From assembly GCF_023898315.1 (NCBI RefSeq), contig NC_064616.1, forward strand, positions 534,583,102-534,647,101: a DNA stretch of 64,000 nt. The letters are read 5' to 3'. The notes beneath the pieces were generated by a model. The model did no database searches. It saw only the letters and a program-made list of their open reading frames with translations, and was not told the DNA's origin. Shown here piece by piece: positions 31,790-41,637 of this stretch (position 1 is its first letter; each line of letters starts with the position of its first letter). The position numbers were made by a program, and so were the translations under genes. The stretch comes from Schistocerca nitens (lineage: Eukaryota; Arthropoda; Insecta; Orthoptera; Acrididae).

Positions 31790-32240
31790 ATGTTATCTTC
31801 AGGTTGCGGGAAGATTAATCTTATTCTGCGAGTGATAACACATCCTGAGAGCATTTGATTCGAGCATGTATATCTATTTTTGAAAACACTGTTTCAACCA
31901 AAATACCAACTATTACAGGAGATTTTAAATGGTGTTAATGCAGTTACACACCAGAGTTGTACTAAAGCAGTGATATCCCACCGCAAGAAAAGCTAAAACC
32001 AAACATAGTATTCATATTCGATAGTGTCATCATGGATCAGATACACAGATATTTCTGCTTCGGCCGACATGTTTAAGTGGATGTTATTTTTTTTTTTTTT
32101 AGCCAGACGTATTCCAAGAGTCCAAAGCAATTAGTTCGTGCTAATGCTGACCTCACCATCGCTTTCAAAGAGGACAACATGAATGTAAAGCAGATTTACC
32201 TGGTGTATGACATGACATTACAGAGAACTTCTGACTCGGA
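31790..32240 (+). pseudogene. Maverick/Polinton packaging-type ATPase remnant
   Basis: Plus-strand pieces in different frames follow the order of an FtsK/HerA-like (A32-type) packaging ATPase: a Walker A-like SSGCGKI near 31797-31820, the following HPESI and QPKYQ region, a Walker B-like NIVFIFDSVIMD near 32007-32042, RYFCFGRHV near 32048-32074, and QTYSKSPKQLVRANAD near 32101-32150 with FKEDNMN after it. The Lys of Walker A is kept but the following Thr/Ser is Ile. Frameshifts and stops break it. In Maverick/Polinton elements this enzyme is thought to package DNA. Old genome-resident copy. Confidence 0.75.
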
Positions 32241-32297
32241 TGTGTATCTCATAGAGTTTGTCAAAAGACGTTGAGGTAACAAAGCTCTAATAAAATG

Positions 32298-32698
32298 CAG
32301 AATGAGATTTTTCACTCTTCAGCGGAGTGTGTGCTGATATGAAACTACCTGGCAGATTAAAACTGTGTGCCGTACCGAGACTCGAACTTGGGACCTTTGC
32401 CTTTCGCGGGCAAGTGCTCTACTAACTGAGCTACCCAGCACGACTCACGCCCCATCCCCACAGCTTTACTTCTGCCAGTACCTCGTCTCTTACCTTCCAA
32501 ACTTTACTGTTAGTTTCGCAGGAGAGCTTCTGTAAAGTTTGGAAGGTAGGAGACGAGGTACTGGCAGAAGTAAAGCTGTGGGGACTGGGCGTGAGCCGTG
32601 CTTGGGTAGCTCAGTTGGTAGAGCACTTGCCCGCGAAAGGCACAGTTCCCGAGTTCGAGTCTCGGTCCGACACACAGTTTTAATCTGCCAGGAAGTTT
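32298..32698. mobile_element. Inverted-dimer element with tRNA-like sequence in both arms
   Basis: Arms at 32351-32507 and 32532-32696 are reverse complements with few mismatches; for example taccttccaaactttac at 32491-32507 pairs with 32532-32548, leaving a 24-base loop. The right arm contains a tRNA-like stretch at about 32604-32675 with A box tagctcagttgg (32607-32618) and B box gttcgagtc (32653-32661); the left arm has the mirror image at about 32364-32437. The left end has an extra 50 bases (cagaatgagatttttcactc). Perfect direct repeats CTCTAATAAAATG at 32285-32297 and 32699-32711. Not a functional tRNA gene. Confidence 0.88.
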
Positions 32699-32859
32699 CT
32701 CTAATAAAATGGCTTGAATTCCCATCGTCACAAATAGCTGATAAGACAGTATGTGCCACATTTCATTGGGTACTGGTATAAAGTTTAGACACATTACGAA
32801 TGCTGCTCGTCATTCACTAAAGAAGAAAAACATTGGCGAAAATAGTATTCAGAAAGCTG

Positions 32860-33115
32860 TGTCTGTAGCTGGAAACATCATGAAATAGAGAAGAAGAAGA
32901 TGAAGAAGAAGATGATGATGAAGAAGAAGAAGAAGGAGAAAAAGTCGTGTTAAAACACCTACAGTTCTACCAAAGCCCAAGACGTGTGGAGGAGTTATCT
33001 CTTTTCTCGTTCCACCACTTGTGGGATTATCTGTGGTCGGCTCACTTGTGGATGAAGCTGTGGCCATAGCTCACGCCCTGAAAATGCAATAAACACAGAA
33101 GAACAGCTGAAGGGA
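32860..33115 (+). pseudogene. Maverick/Polinton minor-capsid (pVI-like) protein remnant
   Basis: Plus-strand translation gives, in one frame, KTPTVLPKPKTCGGVISFLV, then PPLVGLSVVGSLVDEAVAIA, a Gly-rich amphipathic segment typical of the pVI-like protein of Polintons, which lies directly before the protease. It is preceded by an expanded GAA/GAT run. Stops follow at ALKMQ. Role in intact elements: likely membrane-active internal virion-type protein (from family knowledge). Broken here. Confidence 0.6.
32888..32941. repeat. Imperfect GAA/GAT triplet repeat
   Basis: Runs of gaagaagaagatgaagaaga and related triplets, inside the Polinton remnant. Confidence 0.9.
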
Positions 33116-33229
33116 GTGATAATACATAATAAAGCTATTGAATCTACTGCGACAGAAAAAGAAAAATACTTAAAAGTACACAGAGAAGGTTTTGGAGTAT
33201 TTATTTTAAAAATGACTCCTAGTTATACG

Positions 33230-33625
33230 ACCAAACTGATAGGCAACTATTACAGATCTGCTTAAATTCATTAAAAAACTCAACATTCCGAGATTTTTTG
33301 GTGTGTTTATGCGAAATACAATGTCCAAGATGATGTGGAAATCTAATGAAGAGTGGGGGATCACGAACTGAGATGTCGCTGGCGGGTCTGGAAACCAGTG
33401 GGTTGTGTAGTTAAGAAGAAATACGAAAATATTATATACTACTTTGACTCGCATAGTGATTTACAGACACTAGAAGAACTACATTGTTACTTCAATGGCA
33501 ACTATAAGTTCTACAATTTCAGCGCTACCAAGACTTCGATTCACATTTCTGTGGTAATCTGTGCCTCATGTTTATCCGGAAAAATGCATGAAAACGAATG
33601 CATCAGTTTCGACTTAGATGTAATG
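33230..33625 (+). pseudogene. Maverick/Polinton adenovirus-type cysteine protease remnant
   Basis: Plus-strand pieces in order: KFIKKLNIPRFFGVFMRNTM at about 33267-33326, the SNEEWGIT region, GNQW (where the family has a Trp after the catalytic His; His itself appears changed to Gln), YYFDSHSDLQ at about 33442-33471, and QDFDSHFCGNLCLMF at about 33529-33573 with the Cys of the catalytic motif still present. Three frames are needed. Intact homologues are maturation proteases of the adenovirus endopeptidase type. This copy has frameshifts and a stop and cannot work. Confidence 0.75.
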
Positions 33626-33982
33626 GTCTACACTCTGAATGTGAAAGGGCGTTCGTCAGTGTGACATGCTAATTGCTTTCCACTGAAATATCTAAGCAGT
33701 GGTGAATAGATTATTGCACTGATTGGATAGCGAACATACACACATTAAAAAATTTTTGCATCTCCTCGGTTCCGAGAGTTCCGAAACCTGTACCAAAAAT
33801 TGCAATAGAGATCAACATAAACATCATTCCCACTCTTTTTATTGGCCATGAAAACCACGTATTGCATGTTGTACCTCCATACAGCGAGACCTTCAGAGAT
33901 AAAGGTCCAAATTACTGTACACACCGGTACCTCTAATACCCAGTAGCACGTCCTCTAGCATTGATGCATGCCTGTATTCGTC

Positions 33983-34185
33983 GGCCGGCCGGAGTGGCCG
34001 AGCGGTTCTAGGCGCTACAGTCTGGAACCGCGCGACCGCTATGGTCGCAGGTTCGAATCCTGCCTCGGGCTTGGATGTGTGTGATGTCCTTAGGTTAGTT
34101 AGGTTTAAGTAGTTCTAAGTTCTAGGGGACTGATGACCACAGCAGTAAAGTCCCATAGTGCTCAGAGCCATTTGAACCATTTTTT
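33983..34185 (+). mobile_element. tRNA-derived SINE (main family), complete
   Basis: Head gccggccggagtggccgagc, B box ggttcgaatcc near 34051, 3' end ccattttttt. Perfect direct repeats TGTATTCGTC at 33973-33982 and 34186-34195. It breaks the Tc1 transposase close to its C-terminus. Confidence 0.95.
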
Positions 34186-35255
34186 TGTATTCGTCGTGGC
34201 AAACTATCCACAAGTTTCTCAAGGCACTGTTGGTCCAGATTGTCCCACTCCTCAACAGTGATTCGGCGTAGATCCCTCAGAGTGGCTGGTGGGTCACGTC
34301 GTCCATAAACAGCCCTTTTCAATCTACCCCAGGCATGTTCGATAGGGCTCATGTCTGGAGAACATGCGGCACTCTAGTCGAGCGATGTTGTTATCCTGAA
34401 TGAATTCATTAACAACATGAGCACGAAGGGGGCGCGAATTGTCGTCCATGAAGACGAATTCCTTGCCAGTATGCCACCTATATGGTTGCACTATCGGTCG
34501 GAGGATGGCATTCACATATCGTACAGTCGTTACGGCGCCTTCCATGACCACCGGCAGCATACGTCGGCCCCACATAATGCCACCCCAAAACAGCAGGAAA
34601 CATCTTGCTGCACTCACTGCACAGTGTGTCTAAGGCGTTCAGCCTGACCAGGTTACCTCCAAACACGTCTCCGACGATTGTCTGGTTGATGACATATGCG
34701 ACACTCATCGGTGAAGAGAACGTGATGCCAATCCTGAGCGGTCCATTCGGTATGTTCCCGGGCCCATCTGTATCGCGTTGTATGGTATAGTGGTTGCGAA
34801 GATGCACCTCGCCATGGACGTCGGGACTGAAGTTGCCCATCATGCAGTCTATTGCGCACAGTTTGAGTCGTAACATAATGTCCTGTGGCTGCACGAAAAG
34901 CATTATTCATCATGGTGGCGTCGTTGTTAGGGTAGCCCTTTAGCGGCCTGAGCGAGTCACGTCATCGACAGTTCCTGTCTCTCTGTGTCACCTCCATGTC
35001 CGAACAACATCGTTTTGGTTCAGTCGGAGACGCCTGGACACTTCCCTTGTTGAGAACCCTTCCTGGCACAAAGTAACAATGCGGACGACAACACGAGCCG
35101 TGTAGCCGTGTACCTCCTTCCTGGTGGAATGACTGGAACTGATCGGCTGTCTGACCCCTCCGTCTAATAGGCGCTGCTAATACATGGTTGTTTACATCTT
35201 TGGGCGTGTTTAGTGACATCTCTGAACAGTCAAAGGGACTGTGTCTGTGATACAA
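34122..35255 (-). pseudogene. Tc1-like transposase, frameshifted and SINE-interrupted
   Basis: Minus-strand pieces: N-terminal part from about 35255; AATGHYVTTQTVRNRLHDGQ in the second helix-turn-helix region (34890-34830); first catalytic Asp in HHVLFTDECRICH (about 34720-34680); VVMEGAVTTVRYVNAILRPI (34560-34500); second Asp in FMDDNSRP (34450-34430); and the Glu in MSPIEHAWGRLKRAVYGRRD (34352-34293). The tail reaches LVDSLPRRIQ, where the SINE begins. At least two shifts separate these blocks. A different family from the 36 kb element. Confidence 0.8.
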
Positions 35256-35328
35256 TATCCACAGTCAACTTCTGTCTTCAGGAGTTTTGGGAACTGGGGT
35301 GATGCAAAACTTTTTTTGATGTGTGTAT

Positions 35329-35625
35329 AACAGCACTCCTATTATCATCGAAAGTAACAATGAACTACATCAAGGAGAAGGTAAATTTCCGGAAATACCT
35401 ACAGGCACGTACGTCTTTCACAATCTAAACACGCGTACATTTATAAAGTGGTCTATAGAGGTGACTGATCTACGATTGAAAATTAATATTTTTAAAGCGA
35501 AAATAAAAATGGTTAAAAAGACGGTAGACTTTAGGCAGAAAGGTTCAGTGGGAAAACTATGAGATTTCAGCCTTGGATTGGAGAACACCCCAATAAGATT
35601 TACGAGCCGGAACAAGCAATGGATA
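35329..35625 (+). pseudogene. Maverick/Polinton penton-like (minor capsid) protein remnant
   Basis: Plus-strand frame from YNSTPIIIESNNELHQGEGK to GTYVFHNLNTRTFI, TDLRLKINIFKAKIKM and GSVGKL, a stop at 35559-35561, then in a shifted frame WIGEHPNKIYEPEQAMDI. I recognise this as the N-terminal part of the Polinton penton/minor-capsid type protein, based on recalled similarity only. Frame breaks and a truncated end (a Tc1 terminus follows at 35628) make it a fossil. Confidence 0.6.
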
Positions 35626-35627
35626 TA

Positions 35628-35690
35628 CACTAAAGTGCCAAAGAAATTGGCATAGGCATGCGTACTCAAATACAGAGGTATGTTGAGAAC
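35628..35690 (+). mobile_element. Left terminus of another Tc1-like family
   Basis: After TA at 35626-35627 the sequence cactaaagtgccaaagaaat followed by ggcataggcatgcgtactca matches the end of a Tc1-like family that I recall from orthopteran repeats. No body or second end is found before 35788. Fragment. Confidence 0.5.
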
Positions 35691-35788
35691 CAATATATTA
35701 TGTGAAATGTACTAGCTCAACATGTGAGCCATAGTCTTTTTTTGAAAGAAAACATATTATCTGCTGTTTGTTTTCGCAAATAAAAATA

Positions 35789-37210
35789 CACTCCTGGAAA
35801 TTGAAATAAGAACACCGTGAATTCATTGTCCCAGGAAGGGGAAACTTTATTGACACATTCCTGGGGTCAGATACATCACATGATCACACTGACAGAACCA
35901 CAGGCACATAGACACAGGCAACAGAGCATGCACAATGTCGGCACTAGTACAGTGTATATCCACCTTTCGCAGCAATGCAGGCTGCTATTCTCCCATGGAG
36001 ACGATCGTAGAGATGCTGGATGTAGTCCTGTGGAACGGCTTGCCATGCCATTTCCACCTGGCGCCTCAGTTGGACCAGCGTTCGTGCTGGACGTGCAGAC
36101 CGCGTGAGACGACGCTTCATCCAGTCCCAAACATGCTCAATGGGGGACAGATCCGGAGATCTTGCTGGCCAGGGTAGTTGACTTACACCTTCTAGAGCAC
36201 GTTGGGTGGCACGGGATACATGCGGACGTGCATTGTCCTGTTGGAACAGCAAGTTCCCTTGCCGGTCTAGGAATGGTAGAACGATGGGTTCGATGACGGT
36301 TTGGATGTACCGTGCACTATTTAGTGTCCCCTCGACGATCACCAGTGGTGTACGGCCAGTGTAGGAGATCGCTCCCCACACCATGATGCCGGGTGTTGGC
36401 CCTGTGTGCCTCGGTCGTATGCAGTCCTGATTGTGGCGCTCACCTGCACGGCGCCAAACACGCATACGACCATCATTGGCACCAAGGCAGAAGCGACTCT
36501 CATCGCTGAAGACGACACGTCTCCATTCGTCCCTCCATTCACGCCTGTCGCGACACCACTGGAGGCGGGCTGCACGATGTTGGGGCGTGAGCGGAAGACG
36601 GCCTAACGGTGTGCGGGACCGTAGCCCAGCTTCATGGAGACGGTTGCGAATGGTCCTCGCCGATACCCCAGGAGCAACAGTGTCCCTAATTTGCTGGGAA
36701 GTGGCGGTGCGGTCCCCTACGGCACTGCATAGGATCCTACAGTCTTGGCGTGAATCCGTGCGTCGCTGCGGTCCGGTCCCAGGTCGACGGGCACGTGCAC
36801 CTTCCGCCGACCACTGGCGACAACATCGATGTACTGTGGAGACCTCACGCCCCACGTGTTGAGCAATTCGGCGGTACGTCCACCCGGCCTCCCGCATGCC
36901 CACTATACGCCCTCGCTCAAAGTCCGTCAACTGCACATACGGTTCATGTCCACGCTGTCGCGGCATGCTACCAGTGTTAAAGACTGCGATGGAGCTCCGT
37001 ATGCCACGGCAAACTGGCTGACACTGACGGCGGCGGTGCACAAATGCTGCGCAGCTAGCGCCATTCGACGGCCAACACCGCGGTTCCTGGTGTGTCCGCT
37101 GTGCCGTGCGTGTGATCATTGCTTGTGCAGCCCTCTCGCAGTGTCCGGAGCAAGTATGGTGGGTCTGACACACCGGTGTCAATGTGTTCTTTTTTCCATT
37201 TCCAGGAGTG
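35789..37210 (-). mobile_element. Tc1-like element, full length, apparently intact
   Basis: 1422 bp with inverted ends cactcctggaaattgaaata and cactcctggaaatggaaaaa, TA at 35787-35788 and 37211-37212. Encodes an uninterrupted transposase. The sequence is nearly identical to the deleted copy at 23731, implying recent spread. No nested insertion or frameshift: the only DNA transposon in the window that looks complete. Confidence 0.96.
35944..36966 (-). CDS. Tc1-like transposase, intact, 340 residues
   Basis: DDE transposase that would bind the terminal repeats and cut and paste the element at TA. ATG at 36966 was chosen because MPRQRGHEPYVQLTDFERGR opens the first helix-turn-helix (FERGRIVGMREAGWTYRRIA, about residues 15-60); the upstream in-frame ATG at 37182 adds 72 residues of leader without domain features. 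A second DNA-binding part spans about residues 80-140 (SARTIRNRLHEAGLRSRTPL). Catalytic residues: Asp in VVFSDESRF, Asp in LLFQQDNARPHVS (codon 36235-36237) and Glu in DLSPIEHVWDW (codon 36136-36138). The last two are separated by 32 residues, two fewer than the usual Tc1 spacing. C-terminus ends AAKGGYTLY. 340 residues is the normal family length. No stop or shift. Expression is unknown. Confidence 0.95.
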   Translation of the reverse strand: MPRQRGHEPYVQLTDFERGRIVGMREAGWTYRRIAQHVGREVSTVHRCCRQWSAEGARARRPGTGPQRRTDSRQDCRILCSAVGDRTATSQQIRDTVAPGVSARTIRNRLHEAGLRSRTPLGRLPLTPQHRAARLQWCRDRREWRDEWRRVVFSDESRFCLGANDGRMRVWRRAGERHNQDCIRPRHTGPTPGIMVWGAISYTGRTPLVIVEGTLNSARYIQTVIEPIVLPFLDRQGNLLFQQDNARPHVSRATQRALEGVSQLPWPARSPDLSPIEHVWDWMKRRLTRSARPARTLVQLRRQVEMAWQAVPQDYIQHLYDRLHGRIAACIAAKGGYTLY

Positions 37211-37212
37211 TA

Positions 37213-38790
37213 TTTCTTCTAAGAAAAAAATGTTCTATTTATTATAAATATGAAAAATGTACAATAAAAAACTAATAGTTGTTTCACAAATACAGTTGCT
37301 CTTCATTTTATGAAAAATCTCCTTTAAACCTATAATTTTTATGTTCATGATGATGATAGGTGTCAGAAAAAAAATCTATTTTAACTTAATACTTTCTTAT
37401 TTTTATATACACACAAACATATTCACGCACAGTATTCCCCAAACATTATAAGTTTAGAAGCCTTGCATTCGGCCTGTATTGTATTTAATCATATTGGTAT
37501 CCCGTAAGCATATTCAGCGTCCACAGGGTTCACACTTACAGGTTCAACCTTTATAGGTTGCAACACATTTATATATTGCTGTTGCTGGTCTAAAGTCACT
37601 TTTTTGGTTCACAAATAGGTGATAGCGTCGTAGAATGCCACTGGTGACACAGCCTGCCTGACGTGATCATTAATGCAGAATACAGTTCTTGTAAATTCAC
37701 TTCACTTGGACGCTTGATTTATACTATTACACCATCAGTTCTTAATTCGAGCATTGCCTCTCCATACATATCCACTACTGCTGCGTCACCTTTATACACG
37801 ACAACATCAACTGGTGCAAAAAGCGGACTATACACGTCAGTCACTTTTCCCTGTATGTAGACCACATAGGCAGTCTAATTCTAACCACATTCAGCGCACT
37901 TCAGTACCACTTCGTCGCACATTCACTATATCGATGACAATTTCAAAGTTCCTGTCTGGCTAAAGCCGCAATTTCACACGTTTTGAACTACTTGCTGTTA
38001 AGCTCTAGGTACTAGCAAAGAGCAGTGGCAGCATTCTGCTAGCAGCAGTAGTATTAATAATAGTACTATTAGTAGCAGCAGTAGTAGCACTCGTCTGCTG
38101 TTTCGATGCTGCTGCTTGTACCTTTGGTCGATATCGAACGCCACCAGATCCGGGAACTCAAATATAGACTGCTGCGGTGCCCGTGACTGCTGGCCAAACG
38201 TCAACAGGTTGGGGTGGCAGTGTTGAGTCATGCAGATTAGCAATAACGTAAATATAAGCAGTTATATGCATATACGTAATAACAGTAGCAGTAATAATGA
38301 ACAAGTACTTATTTTCAAATGCAGTCTACTTATTCTCCCTGACTGCTCACTGCTTCTAGATACCATTCATCATGATGGTTCTTACCGCTTGCAGTACAGG
38401 AAGCAGTTGCCACTGGCACTGATCCCACAATCGGTAGTATGAACAGGGGACGCTCCAGCACTCAAGCCATTGGCCGAAAAAGCAAAGTGACCACCAAGGA
38501 TTTGACGGAAGAAGGGGAGAGATACAAAGAAGATCGAAACAGTTAGCGCAAATGCGAAGTGTCCATTTACACAAGAGCCAAATCAATGAAGCTGTTATCA
38601 GTGTCAAGATCAATATGATGATATTGTCAGTGATTTACTACACGCCATGAGAGGCCCAGTGCAATTCCTTAGGAGTTCATGGAACTTTGGAGATGTGGGA
38701 TTGTTTCTACGATAAATGTGAAATTGTTTTTAAATATATTTCATTAAATGATGAGTGTTTGGACGCTTCATGTCCAAATGCTCAAAAGTA
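37213..38790. other. No gene recognised; triplet-rich patches
   Basis: AT-rich. Imperfect AGC/AGT triplet runs lie at about 38035-38105 and again near 38280-38300; they give leucine-rich frames on the minus strand (37998-38243) that should not be read as membrane proteins. A 65-residue plus frame at 37663-37860 is unassigned. Confidence 0.4.
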
Positions 38791-38803
38791 AAACCACCTC
38801 CTT

Positions 38804-39931
38804 GTTGTTGTTGTTGTGGTCTTCAGTCCTGAGACTGGTTTGATGCAGCTCTCCATGCTACTCTATCCTGTGAAAGCTTCTTCATCTCCCAGTACCTACT
38901 GCAACCTACATCCTTCTGAATCTGCTTAGTGTATTCATCTCTTGGTCTCCCTCTACGATTTTTACCCTCCACGCTGCCCTCCAATGCTAAATTTGTGATC
39001 CCTTGATGCCTCAAAACATGTCCTACCAACCGATCCCTTCTTCTAGTCAAGTTGTGCCACAAACTTCTCTTCTCCCCAATCCTACTCAATACCTCCTCAT
39101 TAGTTACGTTATCTACCCACCTTATCTTCAGCATTCTTCTGTAGCACCACATTTCGAAAGCTTCTATTCTCTTCTTGTCCAAACTGGTTATCGTCCATGT
39201 TTCACTTCCATACATGGCTACACTCCATACAAATACTTTCAGAAACGACTTCCTGACACTTAAATCTATACTCGATGTTAACAAAATTCTCTTCTTCAGA
39301 AACGACTTCCTTGCCATTGCCAGTCTACATTTTATATCCTCTCTACTTCGACCATCATCAGTTATTTTGCTCCCTAAATAGCAAAACTCCTTTACTACTT
39401 TAAGTGTCTCATTTCCTAATCTAATCCCCTCAGCATCACCCGATTTAATTTGACTACATCCATTATCCTCGTTTTGCTTTTGTTGATGTTCATCTTATAT
39501 CCTCCTTTCAAGACACTGTCCATTCCGTTCAAATGCTCTTCCAAGTCCTTTGCTGTCTCTGACAGAATTACAATGTCTTCGGCGAACCTCAAAGTTTTTA
39601 CTTCTTCTCCATGAATTTTAATACCTACTCCGAATTTTTCTTTTGTTTCCTTTACTGCTTGCTCAATATACAGATTGAATAACATCGGGGAGAGGCTACA
39701 ACCCTGTCTCACTCCTTTCCCAACCACTGCTTCCCTTTCATGCCCCTCGACTCTTATAAAGTCCATCTGGTTTCTGTACAAATTGTAAATAGCCTTTCGC
39801 TCCCTGTATTTTACCCCTGCCACCTTCAGAATTTGCAAGAGAGTATTCCAGTCAACATTGTCAAAAGCTTTCTCTAAGTCTACAAATGCTAGAAACGTAG
39901 GTTTGCCTTTTCTTAATCTTTCTTCTAAGAT
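38804..39931 (-). mobile_element. 5'-truncated LINE with CAA-type tail (copy X)
   Basis: Flanked by perfect direct repeats AACCACCTCCTT at 38792-38803 and 39932-39943; the 3' end is a (CAA)n-like tail (seen as ttgttgttgttgttg on the plus strand). Minus-strand coding: PTFLAFVDLEKAFDNVDWNT, VRQGCSLSPMLFNLYIEQAV, then the catalytic motif as FAED (39575-39586; family FADD), and after a shift KKRIEAFEMWCYRRMLKIRW to RRGRPRDEYTKQIQKDV. The catalytic Asp to Glu change and the truncation make it dead. The open frame reaching 39997 includes target DNA. Confidence 0.92.
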
Positions 39932-39943
39932 AACCACCTCCTT

Positions 39944-41630
39944 AAAACCGTCAATTTCTACTTTTTGCCAGTTTCTTCTTGTATTCTGTGTATTCAATGC
40001 GTACTATGATGGTGAAGATCAATTTTTTTTAATTCGTGTGTCTTAGAGGGTGATGTTGGCTTGCGTGTTGTGTGCTGTTGTGTTTAAATTTCCTGGCCGT
40101 TATGTAAGTGTGGCTCTGCCGGTGCACTCTCCAGCACAGGTATTCGTACTGGCGATAGCCGTCTGAGTTAAGTGGTCAACTTTCGGCGTTGTTTTCTTTG
40201 CCACTGAAAGGTAGGATGTTGAATTAACAGGAGACATCAGCGTCTTGTCGGCCTTTTTCGCGTCATAACTGAACATCTGTTTTGCCGCATTGATTTATTG
40301 TACATTTTTTCTTTAAGGAACGCAGGGCATCAGCGTCTACAAGAAGCATGATTACCCAAACAGTCCAACACAGATTGAGGGTAATGAACACGAGATTCGT
40401 TTTTCATGAGATTTTCCACCGCATCTACCACATTTCTCTCAAGGTTCTCACGTGAGATGCACATAGTGTCGACAATTATCAGAATTCATCAGATTGAAAT
40501 TTCCGGACCCATTCTAAGATGGAGAAAACCTACCTTTATTTCTCTGGCAGAACCAGTGAATCAAACGTTACAATAAACGAAAACTTTTTCCCACCTTGCT
40601 ATTCACATGTCTTAGCACGTTACTCACATTCGTAGCACCCTCTTCAGACCTCTCATTTTGCAGTTCGCTTACATCAGTCGACATTACGTCTCGGCACGAC
40701 TGCTCCTCTACAATGACACCGCCTTCTCCCCAGCTTCTTCCATTTACGAAGTTGTTAAGCCAGCTGGGATGTTTAGGTTGCAATGAAGAGGGTGCCGTTT
40801 CTAGGTCTGTTTACTGTCTCTAGACCTTTCATTACTGCCTAGAACGATTTCTGAATGTAAAACGGGAACTGTTTCTTAAAGATACCCTCCCGTCTTTTTA
40901 TCAATAAAACAGATTTTGTTGCAAATGTGATTTGCTACTGTTCACACAGTTTATTGTGCCTAACCGTACTCTGGCTTGCTACCCACACGAGCTCTCGTTG
41001 TTGAGTGGGTGCAATTCTTCACCATTAGTGTACCCCACCCATTGTGAGAGTTTGCTGAAGAATTGGTGTCCCTCGAGTTGGTATTGAAGTAAGGGTTCAC
41101 CTAAACTTTGCCCTGCTTTCCTAGGTAAGGTTTATACACTTTTGATGCGCCGCGTACCTCAGAGGTTGCACGCTATTGATTGGTTCGCCTGAGCAGCCAA
41201 CCAACCCGTTGTGAGCAAACTTTGCGGTTGAGGGTTTTTATAGCGCTTTGTACAATGCTCGCGATCCGAGCCGTTAAATTAAGATCTTCGGTCCTGATGA
41301 CACACAACGTTACTCCACCTCGCCACATGGTGCTCGCTAAGCGTGCTCAGAGCTTGCAGTTACAGATAAATGGAGACATTTACCAGTCCCCACTTCACAA
41401 ATCTTGGATTCGTCATATCCCGAACCCAGGCTACGAAGACAGAGCTCCATGAGGTTCTTGCCATTAGAGAGGCTCCAAGATGAGCAAGTAGATTATCGAA
41501 TGCCATGAATATGACGATCATTACCTCTGACGTTGTAGAACTAACGATAGATATGCTCCTGTAATACATGTATTTATTATGCAAATGTTGTTTTTCAGTT
41601 TAGTTTCCACAAAATAAAAATTTCATACGC
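39944..41630. other. No recognisable feature
   Basis: No transposon end, SINE box or LINE motif found. Frames up to 90 residues (41180-41452) overlap antisense frames and show nothing known. Confidence 0.4.
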
Positions 41631-41637
41631 AGAGTGT

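Larger units (their letters stand above)
33739..35325 (-). mobile_element. Tc1-like element with a SINE inside, inserted in the Polinton
   Basis: Inverted ends cacacattaaaaaatttttg and, complemented from the right, cacacatcaaaaaaagtttt; TA at 33737-33738 and 35326-35327. The element is 1587 bp including a 203 bp SINE. It separates the protease remnant from the penton-like remnant of the same Polinton, so it inserted after the Polinton. Confidence 0.92.

Noticed and set aside
32604-32675. A genuine tRNA gene
   Set aside because: A and B boxes are present, but it is one arm of an inverted dimer with site duplications, the position before the anticodon loop is not T as expected, and the acceptor ends do not pair convincingly.
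37998-38243. Leucine-rich transmembrane peptide
   Set aside because: Produced by translation of AGC/AGT triplet repeats.
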